Part shown: piece by piece, positions 33,030-43,427 of the stretch
Numbering within the stretch: the stretch's first letter is position 1
Layout: each line of letters starts with the position of its first letter
From: Rhodovastum atsumiense
GTDB lineage: Bacteria > Pseudomonadota > Alphaproteobacteria > Acetobacterales > Acetobacteraceae
Assembly (NCBI RefSeq): GCF_937425535.1
Contig: NZ_OW485601.1
Coordinates: 239,001 to 303,000 of the forward strand
DNA: 64,000 bases
Direction: 5' to 3'
Translations under genes and position numbers: made by a program
Notes under the pieces: generated by a model
What the model was told of the DNA's origin: nothing
Seen by the model: only the letters and a program-made list of their open reading frames with translations
Database searches by the model: none

Positions 33030-34055
33030 ATGACGTTTGACCCGTCCCGCCGCGCCGTGCTCGGCACGGCGCTTGGCCTCGCGACGGCGGTGCTGGCCCG
33101 GCCATGGGTCGCCCGGGCGGCGAAGCCCCCCATCAACATCGGCTTCTTCACCGAGACCAAGCCGACCAATCTCGTCCGGTCGCAGGGCCTGCTGGAGAAA
33201 GCCACCGGCCAGACCGTCAACTGGACCGAATACGGCAGCGGCGCGGAGATCAATGCGGCGATCGCCGCCGGCGGCGCCGATATCGGCTTCGGCAGCGGTT
33301 CGGTCCCGGTGGCCGCGGCGATCAGCCAGGGACTGCCGGTGCAGTTAGTGGGGCTGGTGGACAATATCGGGCCGGCCGAGGAACTGACCGTGCGCACCGC
33401 CGCCAATATCCGGACGGTGGCCGATCTCAAGGGCCGCAAGGTGGCGGCGCCGTTCGGCTCGACCTCGCATTTCCGCCTGCTCGGCCTGCTGAAGCTGAAC
33501 GGGCTGACCCAGCGCGATGTCACCGTGCTCGATCTGCGCGGCGATGCCATCGTCGCGGCCTGGACCCGCGGCGATATCGACGCCGCCTATATCTGGGCGC
33601 CGGCCAAATCGAAGCTGCTGGCCAATGGCGGCACCCCGTTCCGTACCTGGGACAAGCTGGACGCCGCCGGCTATGTGATCGCCGACACCATCCTGGCCCG
33701 CACCGGATTCGCCGAGCAGCAGCCGCAGGCGGTCACCGCCCTGCTGAAGGCCAGTGGCCAGACGCTGGACTATTATCGCGCCCAGCCGCAGCAGGCGACG
33801 GCGGAGATCGCCAGAACAGCAGGCGTTTCGCCGGAGGTCGCCGCCGCCGACCTGAAGGAATACGAATTCCTGTCGCTGTCCGAGCAACTGAAGCCCGAGT
33901 GGCTCGGCCCGCCCGGCAAGCCCGGCCGCTTCGCCGAAGTGCTGCGCCATACCGCGGAATTCCTGGTCGAGCAGAAATCCATCCGCAGCGCCGCCCCGCT
34001 CGCGACCTACCAGAAGGCGATTCACACCGAATACCTGAAACAGGCGCTCGCTTGA
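33030..34055 (+). CDS. ABC substrate-binding protein (TauA-like)
   Basis: A 341-residue periplasmic protein with a Tat-like leader (PSRRAVLGTALGLATAVLARP). TauA/SsuA fold features are INIGFFTETKPTN, the GADIGFGSGSVPVAAA lobe motif, and the hinge block LKGRKVAAPFGSTSHF. This last block, with its GSTSHF, is typical of taurine-binding proteins. It starts at ATG 33030 behind AAGGGAG. Taurine or another sulfonate is the most likely ligand, but a methylthio compound cannot be excluded because marH2 lies at the head of the gene run. Confidence 0.87.
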   Translation: MTFDPSRRAVLGTALGLATAVLARPWVARAAKPPINIGFFTETKPTNLVRSQGLLEKATGQTVNWTEYGSGAEINAAIAAGGADIGFGSGSVPVAAAISQGLPVQLVGLVDNIGPAEELTVRTAANIRTVADLKGRKVAAPFGSTSHFRLLGLLKLNGLTQRDVTVLDLRGDAIVAAWTRGDIDAAYIWAPAKSKLLANGGTPFRTWDKLDAAGYVIADTILARTGFAEQQPQAVTALLKASGQTLDYYRAQPQQATAEIARTAGVSPEVAAADLKEYEFLSLSEQLKPEWLGPPGKPGRFAEVLRHTAEFLVEQKSIRSAAPLATYQKAIHTEYLKQALA

Positions 34056-34834
34056 GCGCCCGGTCCTATGTGGCGTTCACCGATGTCTCGGTGACGTTCG
34101 GACAGGGAAAGGACACGGTCCAGGCACTGGATCGTGTCTCCCTCGGCTTCGGCCGGGGAAGCTTCATCAGCGTGGTGGGGCCGTCGGGCTGCGGCAAGAC
34201 CACGCTGCTGCACGTGCTGGCCGGCTTCCAGAAGCCCAGTTCCGGCCGCGTCACCGTGGGTGGAACGGAGATTCGCGGCACCGGTGCGGATCGGGGCGTG
34301 GTGTTCCAGCAGGGCGCCCTGTTCCCCTGGATGACCGTCGCCGGCAACGCGGCCTTCGGACCACGCATGCGCGGAGCCAGCCGGCGCGAGCGTGAGGAGC
34401 GTGCCGGGCACTGGCTGCGTGTCGTCGGCCTGTGGGACTTCCGCGACCGCTATCCGTACGAATTGTCGGGCGGCATGCAGCAGCGCCTCGCCATTGCCCG
34501 GGCCCTGGCCAACGATCCGGCGATGCTGCTGATGGACGAGCCGTTCGGTGCCCTGGACGCGCTGACCCGCGAACGCATGCAGGAGGAACTGCAGGCGGTG
34601 TGGCGCAGCAGCGGCATGACCTTGCTGTTCATCACCCACAGCGTCGAGGAAGCGGTGTTCCTGGGAACCGACGTGGTGGTGATGTCACCGCGTCCGGGAC
34701 GGATCGTGGGACGGTTCCCCAGCCCCTTCGCCCAGGACGCCGCGACGCGCGGAACCCGGACGGTGAAGTCGGACCAGGCCTTCGTTGCCCTGCGCGAGCA
34801 GGTACTTGGCCTCATCCTGGAAGGCGCCGCCTGA
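34052..34834 (+). CDS. ABC transporter ATPase (TauB-like)
   Basis: ATP-binding subunit, about 260 residues. Walker A GPSGCGKTT, Q-loop VVFQQGALFPW, signature ELSGGMQQRLAIARAL, Walker B LLMDEPFGALDA and switch ITHSVEEA are complete. The most economical start is TTG 34052, which overlaps the binding-protein stop (TTGA); GTG 34070 is an alternative. It is the last gene of the marH2-transporter run and is followed at once by a terminator hairpin. Confidence 0.87.
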   Translation: MSARSYVAFTDVSVTFGQGKDTVQALDRVSLGFGRGSFISVVGPSGCGKTTLLHVLAGFQKPSSGRVTVGGTEIRGTGADRGVVFQQGALFPWMTVAGNAAFGPRMRGASRREREERAGHWLRVVGLWDFRDRYPYELSGGMQQRLAIARALANDPAMLLMDEPFGALDALTRERMQEELQAVWRSSGMTLLFITHSVEEAVFLGTDVVVMSPRPGRIVGRFPSPFAQDAATRGTRTVKSDQAFVALREQVLGLILEGAA

Positions 34835-34856
34835 GGGGGCCCGATCAGGCCCCCTC
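34833..34856 (+). terminator. Hairpin after the marH2-transporter run
   Basis: A 9-bp perfect stem GAGGGGGCC / GGCCCCCTC with loop CGATCA begins within the ATPase stop codon. There is no T-run, so termination may need Rho, or the hairpin may protect the transcript end from the convergent aminotransferase gene. Confidence 0.65.
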
Positions 34857-34876
34857 GGCATGGTCGGATTTCGGGT

Positions 34877-36118
34877 CTACGCCCCACCCGCCGGGCCATG
34901 GACGATATTGGCCTGACGGGACGGAATGCCGGTCTGCTCGGCGCAGACACGGGCAAAGGCGGCGACGCCGTCACGGATATCCTGATGCGACGGCAGCGCG
35001 AAACACAGGCGCAGCCAGCCACTGGCCGCCTCCGGATCGACCGCCCATTCCGGGCCGGGATTGAAGGCGATGCCTGCCGCCGCGGCCGGGGCGACGAGCC
35101 GGCGAACGTCGATGCCATCGGACAGCTTCAGCCACAGGAAGATGCCGCCATCGGGTCGATGGAACTCGACGGCGGTGCCGAATTCGCGCGCCAGCGCATC
35201 CACCAGGGTGTCGAGCTTTTCCGCCAGCGCACCGGTGAGGGTGCGGACATGGCTGTCGAAATGGCGGGAGAAATACTCGGCCACGACCAGTTGCTCAAGC
35301 GCCCCGGTCGAATCGGTCCGCCCGGCCACCAGACGGCCCAGGACTTCCCAGGGCGCGATGACGTAGCCAAGGCGCAAGGCCGGCGCGAGTGATTTGCTGA
35401 ACGAGCCGATATGGATGACGATCCCGGGATCGAGTGCGTACAGCGCCGGTGGTGCGGCGGCGGCCCAGACCAGATCGGCGTAGCATTCATCCTCGAACAC
35501 CGGCACGCCATGGGTCCGGGCCAGGGCCAGCAATGCCTGGCGGCGGTCGAGCGGCAGGATGCTGCCGGTCGGGTTCTGGATGGTGGGAATGGTGTAGATG
35601 TATTTCGGCCGCACCCCGCGTGCGGCAAGGTCACGCAGGATCTCCGCCAGCTTGCCGATATCCAGCCCATGCTGATCCAGCGGCGCGGGGATGATGGTCG
35701 CCCCCAGCTTGCGCAGCTTGCCGATGGCGCCGGCGAAGGAAAATTCCTCCACGATCACGGTGTCGCCCGGCTGAACCAGCAGGCGATTCACCAGATCGAT
35801 GCCCTGCATGGAGCCGGTGGTGATCAGCACATCATCGGCGGTGGCGGCGATGCCCCGATGCGAGGCCGATTTGCGTGCGATGAAGGTGCGCAGCCCCAGA
35901 TGCCCAAGGGGCCCCTGACCCAGCCCGTACGTGGCGAGGCTGGCCCCTTCGCGCGCCAGCGCCGCGGCGGCGGCCTCGGCAAGCCCGGCGAGGGGGATCT
36001 GGTCGGGGTCGTTGTGGCCACCGACAAAATTGTAACGCGGAAAGCCGCCCCAGCGTGAGGCCGGCGGCGGAGCATCGCTCGCCAGCACCGCCGTGTAGTC
36101 GAAGCTGGCGCTGTTCAT
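34877..36118 (-). CDS. PLP aminotransferase, fold type I (LysN/AAT-like)
   Basis: A 413-residue aminotransferase of the 2-aminoadipate/multiple-substrate type. The segments ITTGSMQGIDL, YTIPTIQNPTG, EDECYADLVW and the PLP lysine in GSFSKSLAPALRLGY are in the expected order, and GWLRLCFA near the end holds the carboxylate-binding arginine. No DNA-binding domain is fused, so it is not a MocR regulator. It stands between the marH2 transporter and groESL. It could serve methionine or its keto acid, but this is only suggested by position. Confidence 0.82.
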   Translation of the reverse strand: MNSASFDYTAVLASDAPPPASRWGGFPRYNFVGGHNDPDQIPLAGLAEAAAAALAREGASLATYGLGQGPLGHLGLRTFIARKSASHRGIAATADDVLITTGSMQGIDLVNRLLVQPGDTVIVEEFSFAGAIGKLRKLGATIIPAPLDQHGLDIGKLAEILRDLAARGVRPKYIYTIPTIQNPTGSILPLDRRQALLALARTHGVPVFEDECYADLVWAAAAPPALYALDPGIVIHIGSFSKSLAPALRLGYVIAPWEVLGRLVAGRTDSTGALEQLVVAEYFSRHFDSHVRTLTGALAEKLDTLVDALAREFGTAVEFHRPDGGIFLWLKLSDGIDVRRLVAPAAAAGIAFNPGPEWAVDPEAASGWLRLCFALPSHQDIRDGVAAFARVCAEQTGIPSRQANIVHGPAGGA

Positions 36119-36174
36119 GTCGAACCCTTGTGGAGAGAAGATTGCGGCCGGCCCTGTCGCGCGCCGGCCGCATT

Positions 36175-36199
36175 GGTCCAGGGGCATTGCCCCTGGACC
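36175..36199 (-). terminator. Hairpin after groL
   Basis: A perfect 11-bp stem (GGTCCAGGGGC / GCCCCTGGACC) with an ATT loop lies just past the groL stop. A second GC hairpin at 36144-36171 (9-bp stem) follows. Neither has a T-run; together they plausibly end the groESL transcript. Confidence 0.65.
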
Positions 36200-36206
36200 C
36201 GCCGGC

Positions 36207-37868
<1,662 letters not shown>

Positions 37869-38189
37869 TCAGGCGGCCTTGCGGGAGCCCTTGGCCGAGC
37901 CTTCGATGATGCCGAACAGGTCGGATTCCTTGACGATCAACAGGTCCTCGCCATCGATCTTGACCTCGGTGCCGGACCACTTGCCGAACAGCACGCGATC
38001 ACCGGCCTGCACCGACAGCGGCACCAACTGACCGCTCTCGTCACGCGCGCCCGGACCAACCGCGACCACCTCGCCTTCGCTCGGCTTCTCCTGGGCGGTG
38101 TCGGGAATGATGATGCCACCCGCGGTCTTTTCCTCGGCGGTGAGGCGGCGGAGCACGACACGGTCGTGCAGCGGCCGGAAATTGGCCAT
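37869..38189 (-). CDS. groS: Co-chaperonin GroES (Hsp10)
   Basis: The 106-residue co-chaperonin caps GroEL. The mobile-loop region [21 protein letters not shown] and the roof [19 protein letters not shown] are intact. The C-terminus has a basic extension ([10 protein letters not shown]) about ten residues longer than standard GroES. It starts at ATG 38189 and precedes groL in the usual order. No complete CIRCE inverted repeat was found upstream. Confidence 0.97.
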   Translation of the reverse strand: MANFRPLHDRVVLRRLTAEEKTAGGIIIPDTAQEKPSEGEVVAVGPGARDESGQLVPLSVQAGDRVLFGKWSGTEVKIDGEDLLIVKESDLFGIIEGSAKGSRKAA

Positions 38190-38260
38190 GGGATGCTCCT
38201 TCGTCCTGCTGGTCATTGACGGCCGGCATTGCCAGCACTCGGGCTGGCCGGCTGCCAGGA

Positions 38261-38289
38261 ATATGGCTATCACGCCCATGCGGTGTCAA
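38261..38289 (-). promoter_or_regulatory. Promoter of groESL
   Basis: On the minus strand, a perfect TTGACA (38284-38289), a 17-base spacer and CCATAT (38261-38266) lie about 72 bases before the groS start. The -10 in the form CCATATT resembles alphaproteobacterial heat-shock (sigma-32) promoters, and the -35 fits sigma-70 as well. Confidence 0.6.
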
Positions 38290-38614
38290 TTGGGTTTTCA
38301 TACGATTTTTTGCGTGTGATTGGCGGGGCCGGCGGCCAGCCCCGGACTCCGGCCGATCGAAGAACGAACACAGAATCCCTATTCATAGTCGGAAAATATG
38401 ACAGGCACCGGGCGCGTTACACGAATATGCATCGGCCATATATTGACCAACGGCATTTAATGGTGAATCCATATTGCTCGCGCCGCTGTGCATGGCGCGA
38501 CCCGGCATCGAATAAGGACAAGCGAATGCCGAACACCCTGAACAGGCTATCGGTTGGCGTGCGGCTCACGGCGAGACCCTCCCAGGACCACGGCCCTGGC
38601 CAGGGAGGCAGACG
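38290..38614. other. Intergenic region between groESL promoter and binding protein
   Basis: No gene is supported. The region 38375-38475 is AT-rich with several short direct repeats and presumably contains the promoter of the plus-strand binding-protein gene. A strong ribosome site AGGGAGG lies just before ATG 38615. Confidence 0.5.
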
Positions 38615-39733
38615 ATGAACAGGCCGCCTTTTCCGTCAAAGTCCCTGTCACGCCGCCGGGTGCTCGGCACGGCGGCCCTGGCCGGTGCCGCGGTCCCATT
38701 GGGCCTGCCGGTGATGCGCGCCCTCGCCAGCCCGGTGCAGCCGGCCATCGATCCCACCAGCATCTGCCACGCCGGCGGCGTGTGGCAGGCCGCCGCGCCC
38801 GGGCCGCTGGCGGCACCGGCGATCGGCAGCGGCCGCAAGAAGCTCACCGTGTCGTGGAACCAGAACGCACTCTGCGTCTCCTTCGTCCCGGTGGCGGTGC
38901 ATGGCGGCTTTTTCGAACGCCATGGCCTGGACATCGACCTGGTGAATTTCGGCGGCTCCACCGACCAGTTGCTGGAAGGGGTCGCCACCGGCAAGTCGGA
39001 CGTGGCCGAGGGCATGGTGCTGCGCTGGCTCAAGCCGCTGGAAGGCGGCTTCGACGTCAAGCTGGTCGCCGGCCTGCATGGCGGCTGTTCCTACCTGGTG
39101 GCGTCGCGCGCGGCGGGAATCGTCGATTTCCAGACCCTGCGCGGCAAGACCATCGGCGTCTCGGATTTCGCCAGCCCCGACAAGAACCTCTATTCCATCG
39201 TGCTGCGGCGCAAGGGCATCGACCCGGATCGCGACGTGGAATGGAAGCAGTTTCCCACCGACATGATGCCGGTCGCCGTGCAGAAGGGCGAGATCCAGGC
39301 CTATGTCGCCGGTGACCCGCTGGTCTACCTGCAGGTGGAGAACAGCCAGGGCAAGCTGTTCCGGCTGGCGTCCAATGCCACCGGCGATTTCGCCGAGCGC
39401 ACCTGCTGCGTGCTCGGCCTGCGCGGCAGCCTGATCCGCCAGGACCCGGAAGCGGCGCGCGCGGTCACGCTCGCGTTGCTGGAAGCCTGCCACGATGTCC
39501 ACCAGAACCCCGACCGGGCCGTCGAGTATTTCTCCCGCTACACGCCGCCCAGCGTGCCGACGAAGGCGCTGAGCGAGATGCTGAAGAGCTATCCCTTCGG
39601 CGACCAGCCGGTCGGCAGTGATTTCCGCCGGCAAATCGTGCTGTACGCCCAGGAGTTGAAGCAGGCCGGCGTGCTGAAGCCCGGCACCGATCCGGAACGC
39701 TACGCCCAGCGCATCACCGCCAACGTGGTGTAA
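38615..39733 (+). CDS. Orphan Tat-exported ABC substrate-binding protein
   Basis: A 372-residue periplasmic protein with a clear Tat signal (SRRRVLGTAALAGAAV). It is a close paralogue of the binding protein at 142-1215. Shared blocks include LVNFGGSTDQLLEG, LRWLKPLEGGFDVKL, TLRGKTIGVSDFAS, TCCVLGLRGSLIRQ and YAQELKQAGVLKPGTDP. No permease or ATPase gene adjoins it, and it has its own terminator. It may be an alternative receptor for the transporter at the left edge, broadening or tuning its substrate range. Confidence 0.85.
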   Translation: MNRPPFPSKSLSRRRVLGTAALAGAAVPLGLPVMRALASPVQPAIDPTSICHAGGVWQAAAPGPLAAPAIGSGRKKLTVSWNQNALCVSFVPVAVHGGFFERHGLDIDLVNFGGSTDQLLEGVATGKSDVAEGMVLRWLKPLEGGFDVKLVAGLHGGCSYLVASRAAGIVDFQTLRGKTIGVSDFASPDKNLYSIVLRRKGIDPDRDVEWKQFPTDMMPVAVQKGEIQAYVAGDPLVYLQVENSQGKLFRLASNATGDFAERTCCVLGLRGSLIRQDPEAARAVTLALLEACHDVHQNPDRAVEYFSRYTPPSVPTKALSEMLKSYPFGDQPVGSDFRRQIVLYAQELKQAGVLKPGTDPERYAQRITANVV

Positions 39734-39742
39734 GTCCGGCAT

Positions 39743-39771
39743 CCCGGCCTCCGCGATGGCGGAGCGCCGGG
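39743..39771 (+). terminator. Terminator-like hairpin after the orphan binding protein
   Basis: CCCGGCCTCCGC-gatg-GCGGAG-C-GCCGGG forms a 12-bp stem with one bulged base, 10 bp after the stop. A second perfect 9-bp hairpin (CACCCGTGC / GCACGGGTG) is at 39815-39836. The remaining bases to 40031 include an AT-rich stretch, 39921-39968, that should hold the promoter of the amino-acid transporter. Confidence 0.65.
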
Positions 39772-40031
39772 AGAGCATGGGCGCATGACGACGATCATCC
39801 GCATCCCCCTGGAGCACCCGTGCAGCCGCACGGGTGTCCTATGCTGCCTTTGCCGGTCGGGCCGTCCGCCGCGGGCGGCCCCCGCACCGTTCCGAGCAGC
39901 ACGGCGAAATTGACGACCCTGCATTGTTGTTTGTATATTGAACATCATTTTATCGCCAATTAAGAGTCTACCCTCCGAAACGAGCCGGCGACACGCCAGT
40001 CACCCAGAAACGGAGGCTTATCGGACCAACC

Positions 40032-41069
40032 ATGACCCTGCTTCAAACCGTCCGGCGCCTTGCCGCAACCGGAGCGCTTGCCCTGCTTGCCGGCACGCTG
40101 CTCCAGGCCCCGGCCCAGGCCGGCACCACGCTCGACGCCATCAAGGCGCGCGGCGTCATCAAGGTCGGCGTCGGCACCTCACCTGGCTTCTTCGCCCCCG
40201 ACAGCAACGGCCGCTGGCAAGGCTTCTTCGTCGATTTCGGGCGGGCGCTGGCGATCACGGTGTTCAACGACCCGGAGAAGGTGGAATTCATCTCCTCCTC
40301 GCCGCAGCAGCGCCTGTCGGCGCTGCAGGCGGGGGAGTTCGACATCCTGCTCTCCGGCGTGACCCAGACCATCACCCGCGCCACCAAGCTTGGCTTCCAT
40401 TTCGGCCCGGTGGTGTTCTATGACGGCCAGGGCCTGCTGGTGCCGAAATCGCTCGGCGTCACCAAGGGCAGCCAGCTCAACGGCGCCACGGTGTGCGTGC
40501 AGACCGGCACCACTGGCGAACTCAACATCGCCGATTTCTTCCGCCAGCAGAAGCATACCTTCAAGCCGGTGGTGATTGAGGACAGCGCCGAGTTCCGCAA
40601 GGCCTTCGCCGCCGGCCGCTGCGACGTGCTGACCCAGGATGCCTCCGATCTCGCCATCCAGCGCACCCAGTTGCCCAAGCCCGATGACTACGTGTTGCTG
40701 CCGGAGCGCATCTCCAAGGAACCGCTGGCACCGGCCCTGCGCTACGGCGACGACCAGTGGCTGGAGATCGTCAACTGGACGGTCTATGCTACCATCCAGG
40801 CTGAGGAATTCGGCATCACCAAGGCCAATGTCGACAGCTTCCTGACCAGCACCGATCCGACCATCCGCCGCTTCCTCGGCGTCGATACCAGCCTGGGCGA
40901 GGCCACCCGGCTGGATCCGAAATTCATCTATACGATCATCAAGACGCTGGGCAATTACGGCGAGATCTTCGAGCGCAATGTCGGCCGCACCACCAAGGTC
41001 GGCTTCGAACGCGGCTACAACCAGCTATGGACCAAGGGAGGGCTGCTCTATTCGCCGCCGTTCCGTTGA
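40032..41069 (+). CDS. aapJ: General amino-acid ABC transporter binding protein (AapJ-like)
   Basis: A 345-residue periplasmic protein with a Sec signal ending AQAG. TLDAIKARGVIKVGVGT is the typical start of the mature domain, with FDILLSGVTQTITRATKLGFHFGPVVFYDGQG and VCVQTGTTGELNIADFF further on. AapJ/BztA proteins bind a broad range of polar amino acids. It leads an operon with two permeases. In this setting it could import methionine or sulfur-containing amino acids, but the family is broad. Confidence 0.9.
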   Translation: MTLLQTVRRLAATGALALLAGTLLQAPAQAGTTLDAIKARGVIKVGVGTSPGFFAPDSNGRWQGFFVDFGRALAITVFNDPEKVEFISSSPQQRLSALQAGEFDILLSGVTQTITRATKLGFHFGPVVFYDGQGLLVPKSLGVTKGSQLNGATVCVQTGTTGELNIADFFRQQKHTFKPVVIEDSAEFRKAFAAGRCDVLTQDASDLAIQRTQLPKPDDYVLLPERISKEPLAPALRYGDDQWLEIVNWTVYATIQAEEFGITKANVDSFLTSTDPTIRRFLGVDTSLGEATRLDPKFIYTIIKTLGNYGEIFERNVGRTTKVGFERGYNQLWTKGGLLYSPPFR

Positions 41070-41076
41070 ACCGCAG

Positions 41077-42249
41077 GTGAGTGCCACCACGACATCCACG
41101 CCGGGCCCCCGTGGGCCCGGCCTTCGTCGCCTGATCGGCCAATGGATCGGCGAACACCCGACCGGCCAGGTGCTGCTGTTCGGTGGCGTGCTGCTGCTTT
41201 GCGGCTGGGTGGGGAGCAACACGGTGCAGAACATGCACCGCTTCGGGCTCACGCCCGGCTTTGCCTTCCTCAACCAACCGGCCAATTTCGAGATCGGCCA
41301 GGCGCTCATTCCCTTCTCCTCCGGCGCCAGCTACGCCCGGGCGATCCTGGTCGGCCTGCTCAACACGATCGAGGTGGCGACCATCGGCTGCCTGCTGGCC
41401 ACCTTGCTCGGCCTGCTGCTGGGCATCGCCCGCCTGTCCGGCAACCCGCTGCTCGGTGGCATGGTGCAGGCCTATGTCGAGCTGATCCGCAACACCCCCC
41501 TGCTGCTGCAGTTGTTCTTCTGGAGCGCCACCGTGCACGCGCTGCCGCCGCCCCGCCGGGCGCTGGAACCGTTCGCCGGCTGGTTCCTCAGCAACCGCGG
41601 CGTGTTCCTGCCGGTGCCGGTGCTCGACAATCCGCCCGACTGGCTGGGTCCGGCCCTGTTGGCCGGGCTTTCCCTCGCCATTGCCGCGATCCTGCTGCGC
41701 CGGTGCCTGCCGCGGCCCATCGGCGCCCTGGTCGCGATCGGCGCCCTGGGCAGCCCGTTGCTTGCCGCCATCGCCGGAGGCATGTGGCTGCATTTCGACG
41801 TGCCGGCATTGGAAGGCTTCAACTTCAACGGCGGCGTCACGCTCGCCCCCGAATTCGCCGCGTTGCTGGTCGGCCTGGTGATCAACTCCGCCGCCGGTAT
41901 CAGCGAAATCGTCCGTGCCAGCATCGTCGCGGTGTCACGCGGCCAATGGGATGCGGGACGGGCGCTCGGCTTCTCCTTTTGGCGTACCCTGCGCCTGGTG
42001 GTGCTGCCACAGGCGCTGCGGACCGCCCTGCCGCTGCTCACCTCGACTTATCTCAGCCTGACCAAAAGCTCCAGCCTTGCGGTGGCGATCGGCTTCCCCG
42101 ACCTCACCAGCGTGATTGGCACCAGCGCCAACCAGACCGGCCAGGTGCTTGAGACCATGCTGATCCTGGCCGGCGTGTACCTCACCCTCAGCCTGGCGAC
42201 ATCGGTGGTGATGAATCTTGTCAATACCCGCCTGGCACTGCGGGGCTAG
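41077..42249 (+). CDS. aapQ: Amino-acid ABC transporter permease (AapQ-like)
   Basis: About 390 residues, long for a permease because AapQ/BztB proteins carry extra helices between the first and last transmembrane groups. The EAA loop is IVAVSRGQWDAGRALGFSFWRTLRLVVLPQALRTALP. GTG 41077, eight bases past the previous stop, is the only sensible start; the ribosome site is weak, suggesting coupling. It pairs with AapM. Confidence 0.88.
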   Translation: MSATTTSTPGPRGPGLRRLIGQWIGEHPTGQVLLFGGVLLLCGWVGSNTVQNMHRFGLTPGFAFLNQPANFEIGQALIPFSSGASYARAILVGLLNTIEVATIGCLLATLLGLLLGIARLSGNPLLGGMVQAYVELIRNTPLLLQLFFWSATVHALPPPRRALEPFAGWFLSNRGVFLPVPVLDNPPDWLGPALLAGLSLAIAAILLRRCLPRPIGALVAIGALGSPLLAAIAGGMWLHFDVPALEGFNFNGGVTLAPEFAALLVGLVINSAAGISEIVRASIVAVSRGQWDAGRALGFSFWRTLRLVVLPQALRTALPLLTSTYLSLTKSSSLAVAIGFPDLTSVIGTSANQTGQVLETMLILAGVYLTLSLATSVVMNLVNTRLALRG

Positions 42250-42257
42250 GCCGGGCC

Positions 42258-43349
42258 ATGTCCGACCTTGCCGCCGCGCCCCGTGCCTGGCTGCAGCCCC
42301 TGCTCAGCGGCGTCAACAGCCTTGGCGGCAGTTGGCGCCGGGCCCTGTTCGGCACCCCCCTCAACACCGCGCTGACCCTCGGCTGCCTGGCCCTCCTGGC
42401 CTGGGCGGTGCCACCGCTGCTGCGCTGGACGATCCTCGACGCTACCTGGGCCGGCAACGCCGAGGCCTGCGCCGCCCGGGGAGGCGCCTGCTGGGCCTTC
42501 ATCGTCGAGAAGCTGCGCTTCATCACCTTCGGCCCCTACCCCGCCGGGCAGCGCTGGCAGGCCGCGATGGCGACGATCCTGCTGCTCGCCCTGGTGGTTG
42601 CCAGTTGCGTGCCCCGCCTGTGGCATCGCCTGCTGCCCCCGGCCTGGGTCGCGGTGATCGCGCTGGCGGTCGTGCTGATGACCGGCTCGCTCACCGGGCC
42701 GGTGGTGGCGAGCGACAAATGGGGCGGCATGCCGCTGACGATCCTGCTCTGCGTGGTCGGGCTGGCCGGTGCCTTCCCCCTCGCCGTGCTGCTGGCGATC
42801 GGGCGGCGCTCCAACATGCGCGTGGTCCGGCTGCTCGCCACCGCCTGCATCGAGGTGGTGCGCGGCCTGCCCCTGATCGCGGTGCTCTATATCGCCACCC
42901 TGCTGGTGCCGCTGATGCTGCCGCCTGGCCTGGTGCTCGACAAGCTGCTGCGCACCCAGGCAGGAATCATCCTGTTCGCGGCTGCCTACATGGCCGAGAT
43001 CATCCGGGCGGGATTGCAGGGCGTGCCCGTCGGACAGTACGAAGCGGCGCGGGCGCTCGGGCTCGGCTTCTGGCCGATGATGCGGCTGGTGGTGCTGCCA
43101 CAGGCCCTGCGCACCGTCATTCCCGCCTTCGTCACGCTCGGCATCGGCATCCTGCAGGATACCACGCTGGTGGTGACGATCGGGCTGTTCGATTTCCTCA
43201 ACGCCGCCCGCACCGCCGCGAGCGACCAGGACTGGCTCGGCTTCTACGATGAAGCGTTCAGCTTCGCGGCGGTGGTCTATTTCGTGCTGTGCTTCATCGC
43301 CTCGCGCTACAGCCTGTGGCTGGAACGGCGCCTGCGGCCGGGAGGGTAA
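42258..43349 (+). CDS. aapM: Amino-acid ABC transporter permease (AapM-like)
   Basis: A 363-residue inner-membrane protein; the EAA loop is LQGVPVGQYEAARALGLGFWPMMRLVVLPQALRTVIP. The ECIEVVRGLPLIAVLYIATLLVPLMLP block is typical of AapM. The operon normally continues with the ATPase AapP, but the next gene here is a FAD dehydrogenase. The ATPase must come from elsewhere in the genome, or the transporter is not functional. Confidence 0.9.
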   Translation: MSDLAAAPRAWLQPLLSGVNSLGGSWRRALFGTPLNTALTLGCLALLAWAVPPLLRWTILDATWAGNAEACAARGGACWAFIVEKLRFITFGPYPAGQRWQAAMATILLLALVVASCVPRLWHRLLPPAWVAVIALAVVLMTGSLTGPVVASDKWGGMPLTILLCVVGLAGAFPLAVLLAIGRRSNMRVVRLLATACIEVVRGLPLIAVLYIATLLVPLMLPPGLVLDKLLRTQAGIILFAAAYMAEIIRAGLQGVPVGQYEAARALGLGFWPMMRLVVLPQALRTVIPAFVTLGIGILQDTTLVVTIGLFDFLNAARTAASDQDWLGFYDEAFSFAAVVYFVLCFIASRYSLWLERRLRPGG

Positions 43350-43427
43350 CGCCGCCCCCCGCGCGTCGCAGCCGCCGCATGAAACCTGTTTCCCTCGCCG
43401 CCCTGCCATAGAAAAGGCCCCTCCTTC

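Noticed and set aside
34877-36118. MocR-type transcription regulator
   Set aside because: The aminotransferase has no N-terminal winged-helix domain; its first residues already belong to the enzyme fold.
38190-38260. CIRCE element before groES
   Set aside because: Only one half-site (AGCACTC) is present and the second arm is missing.
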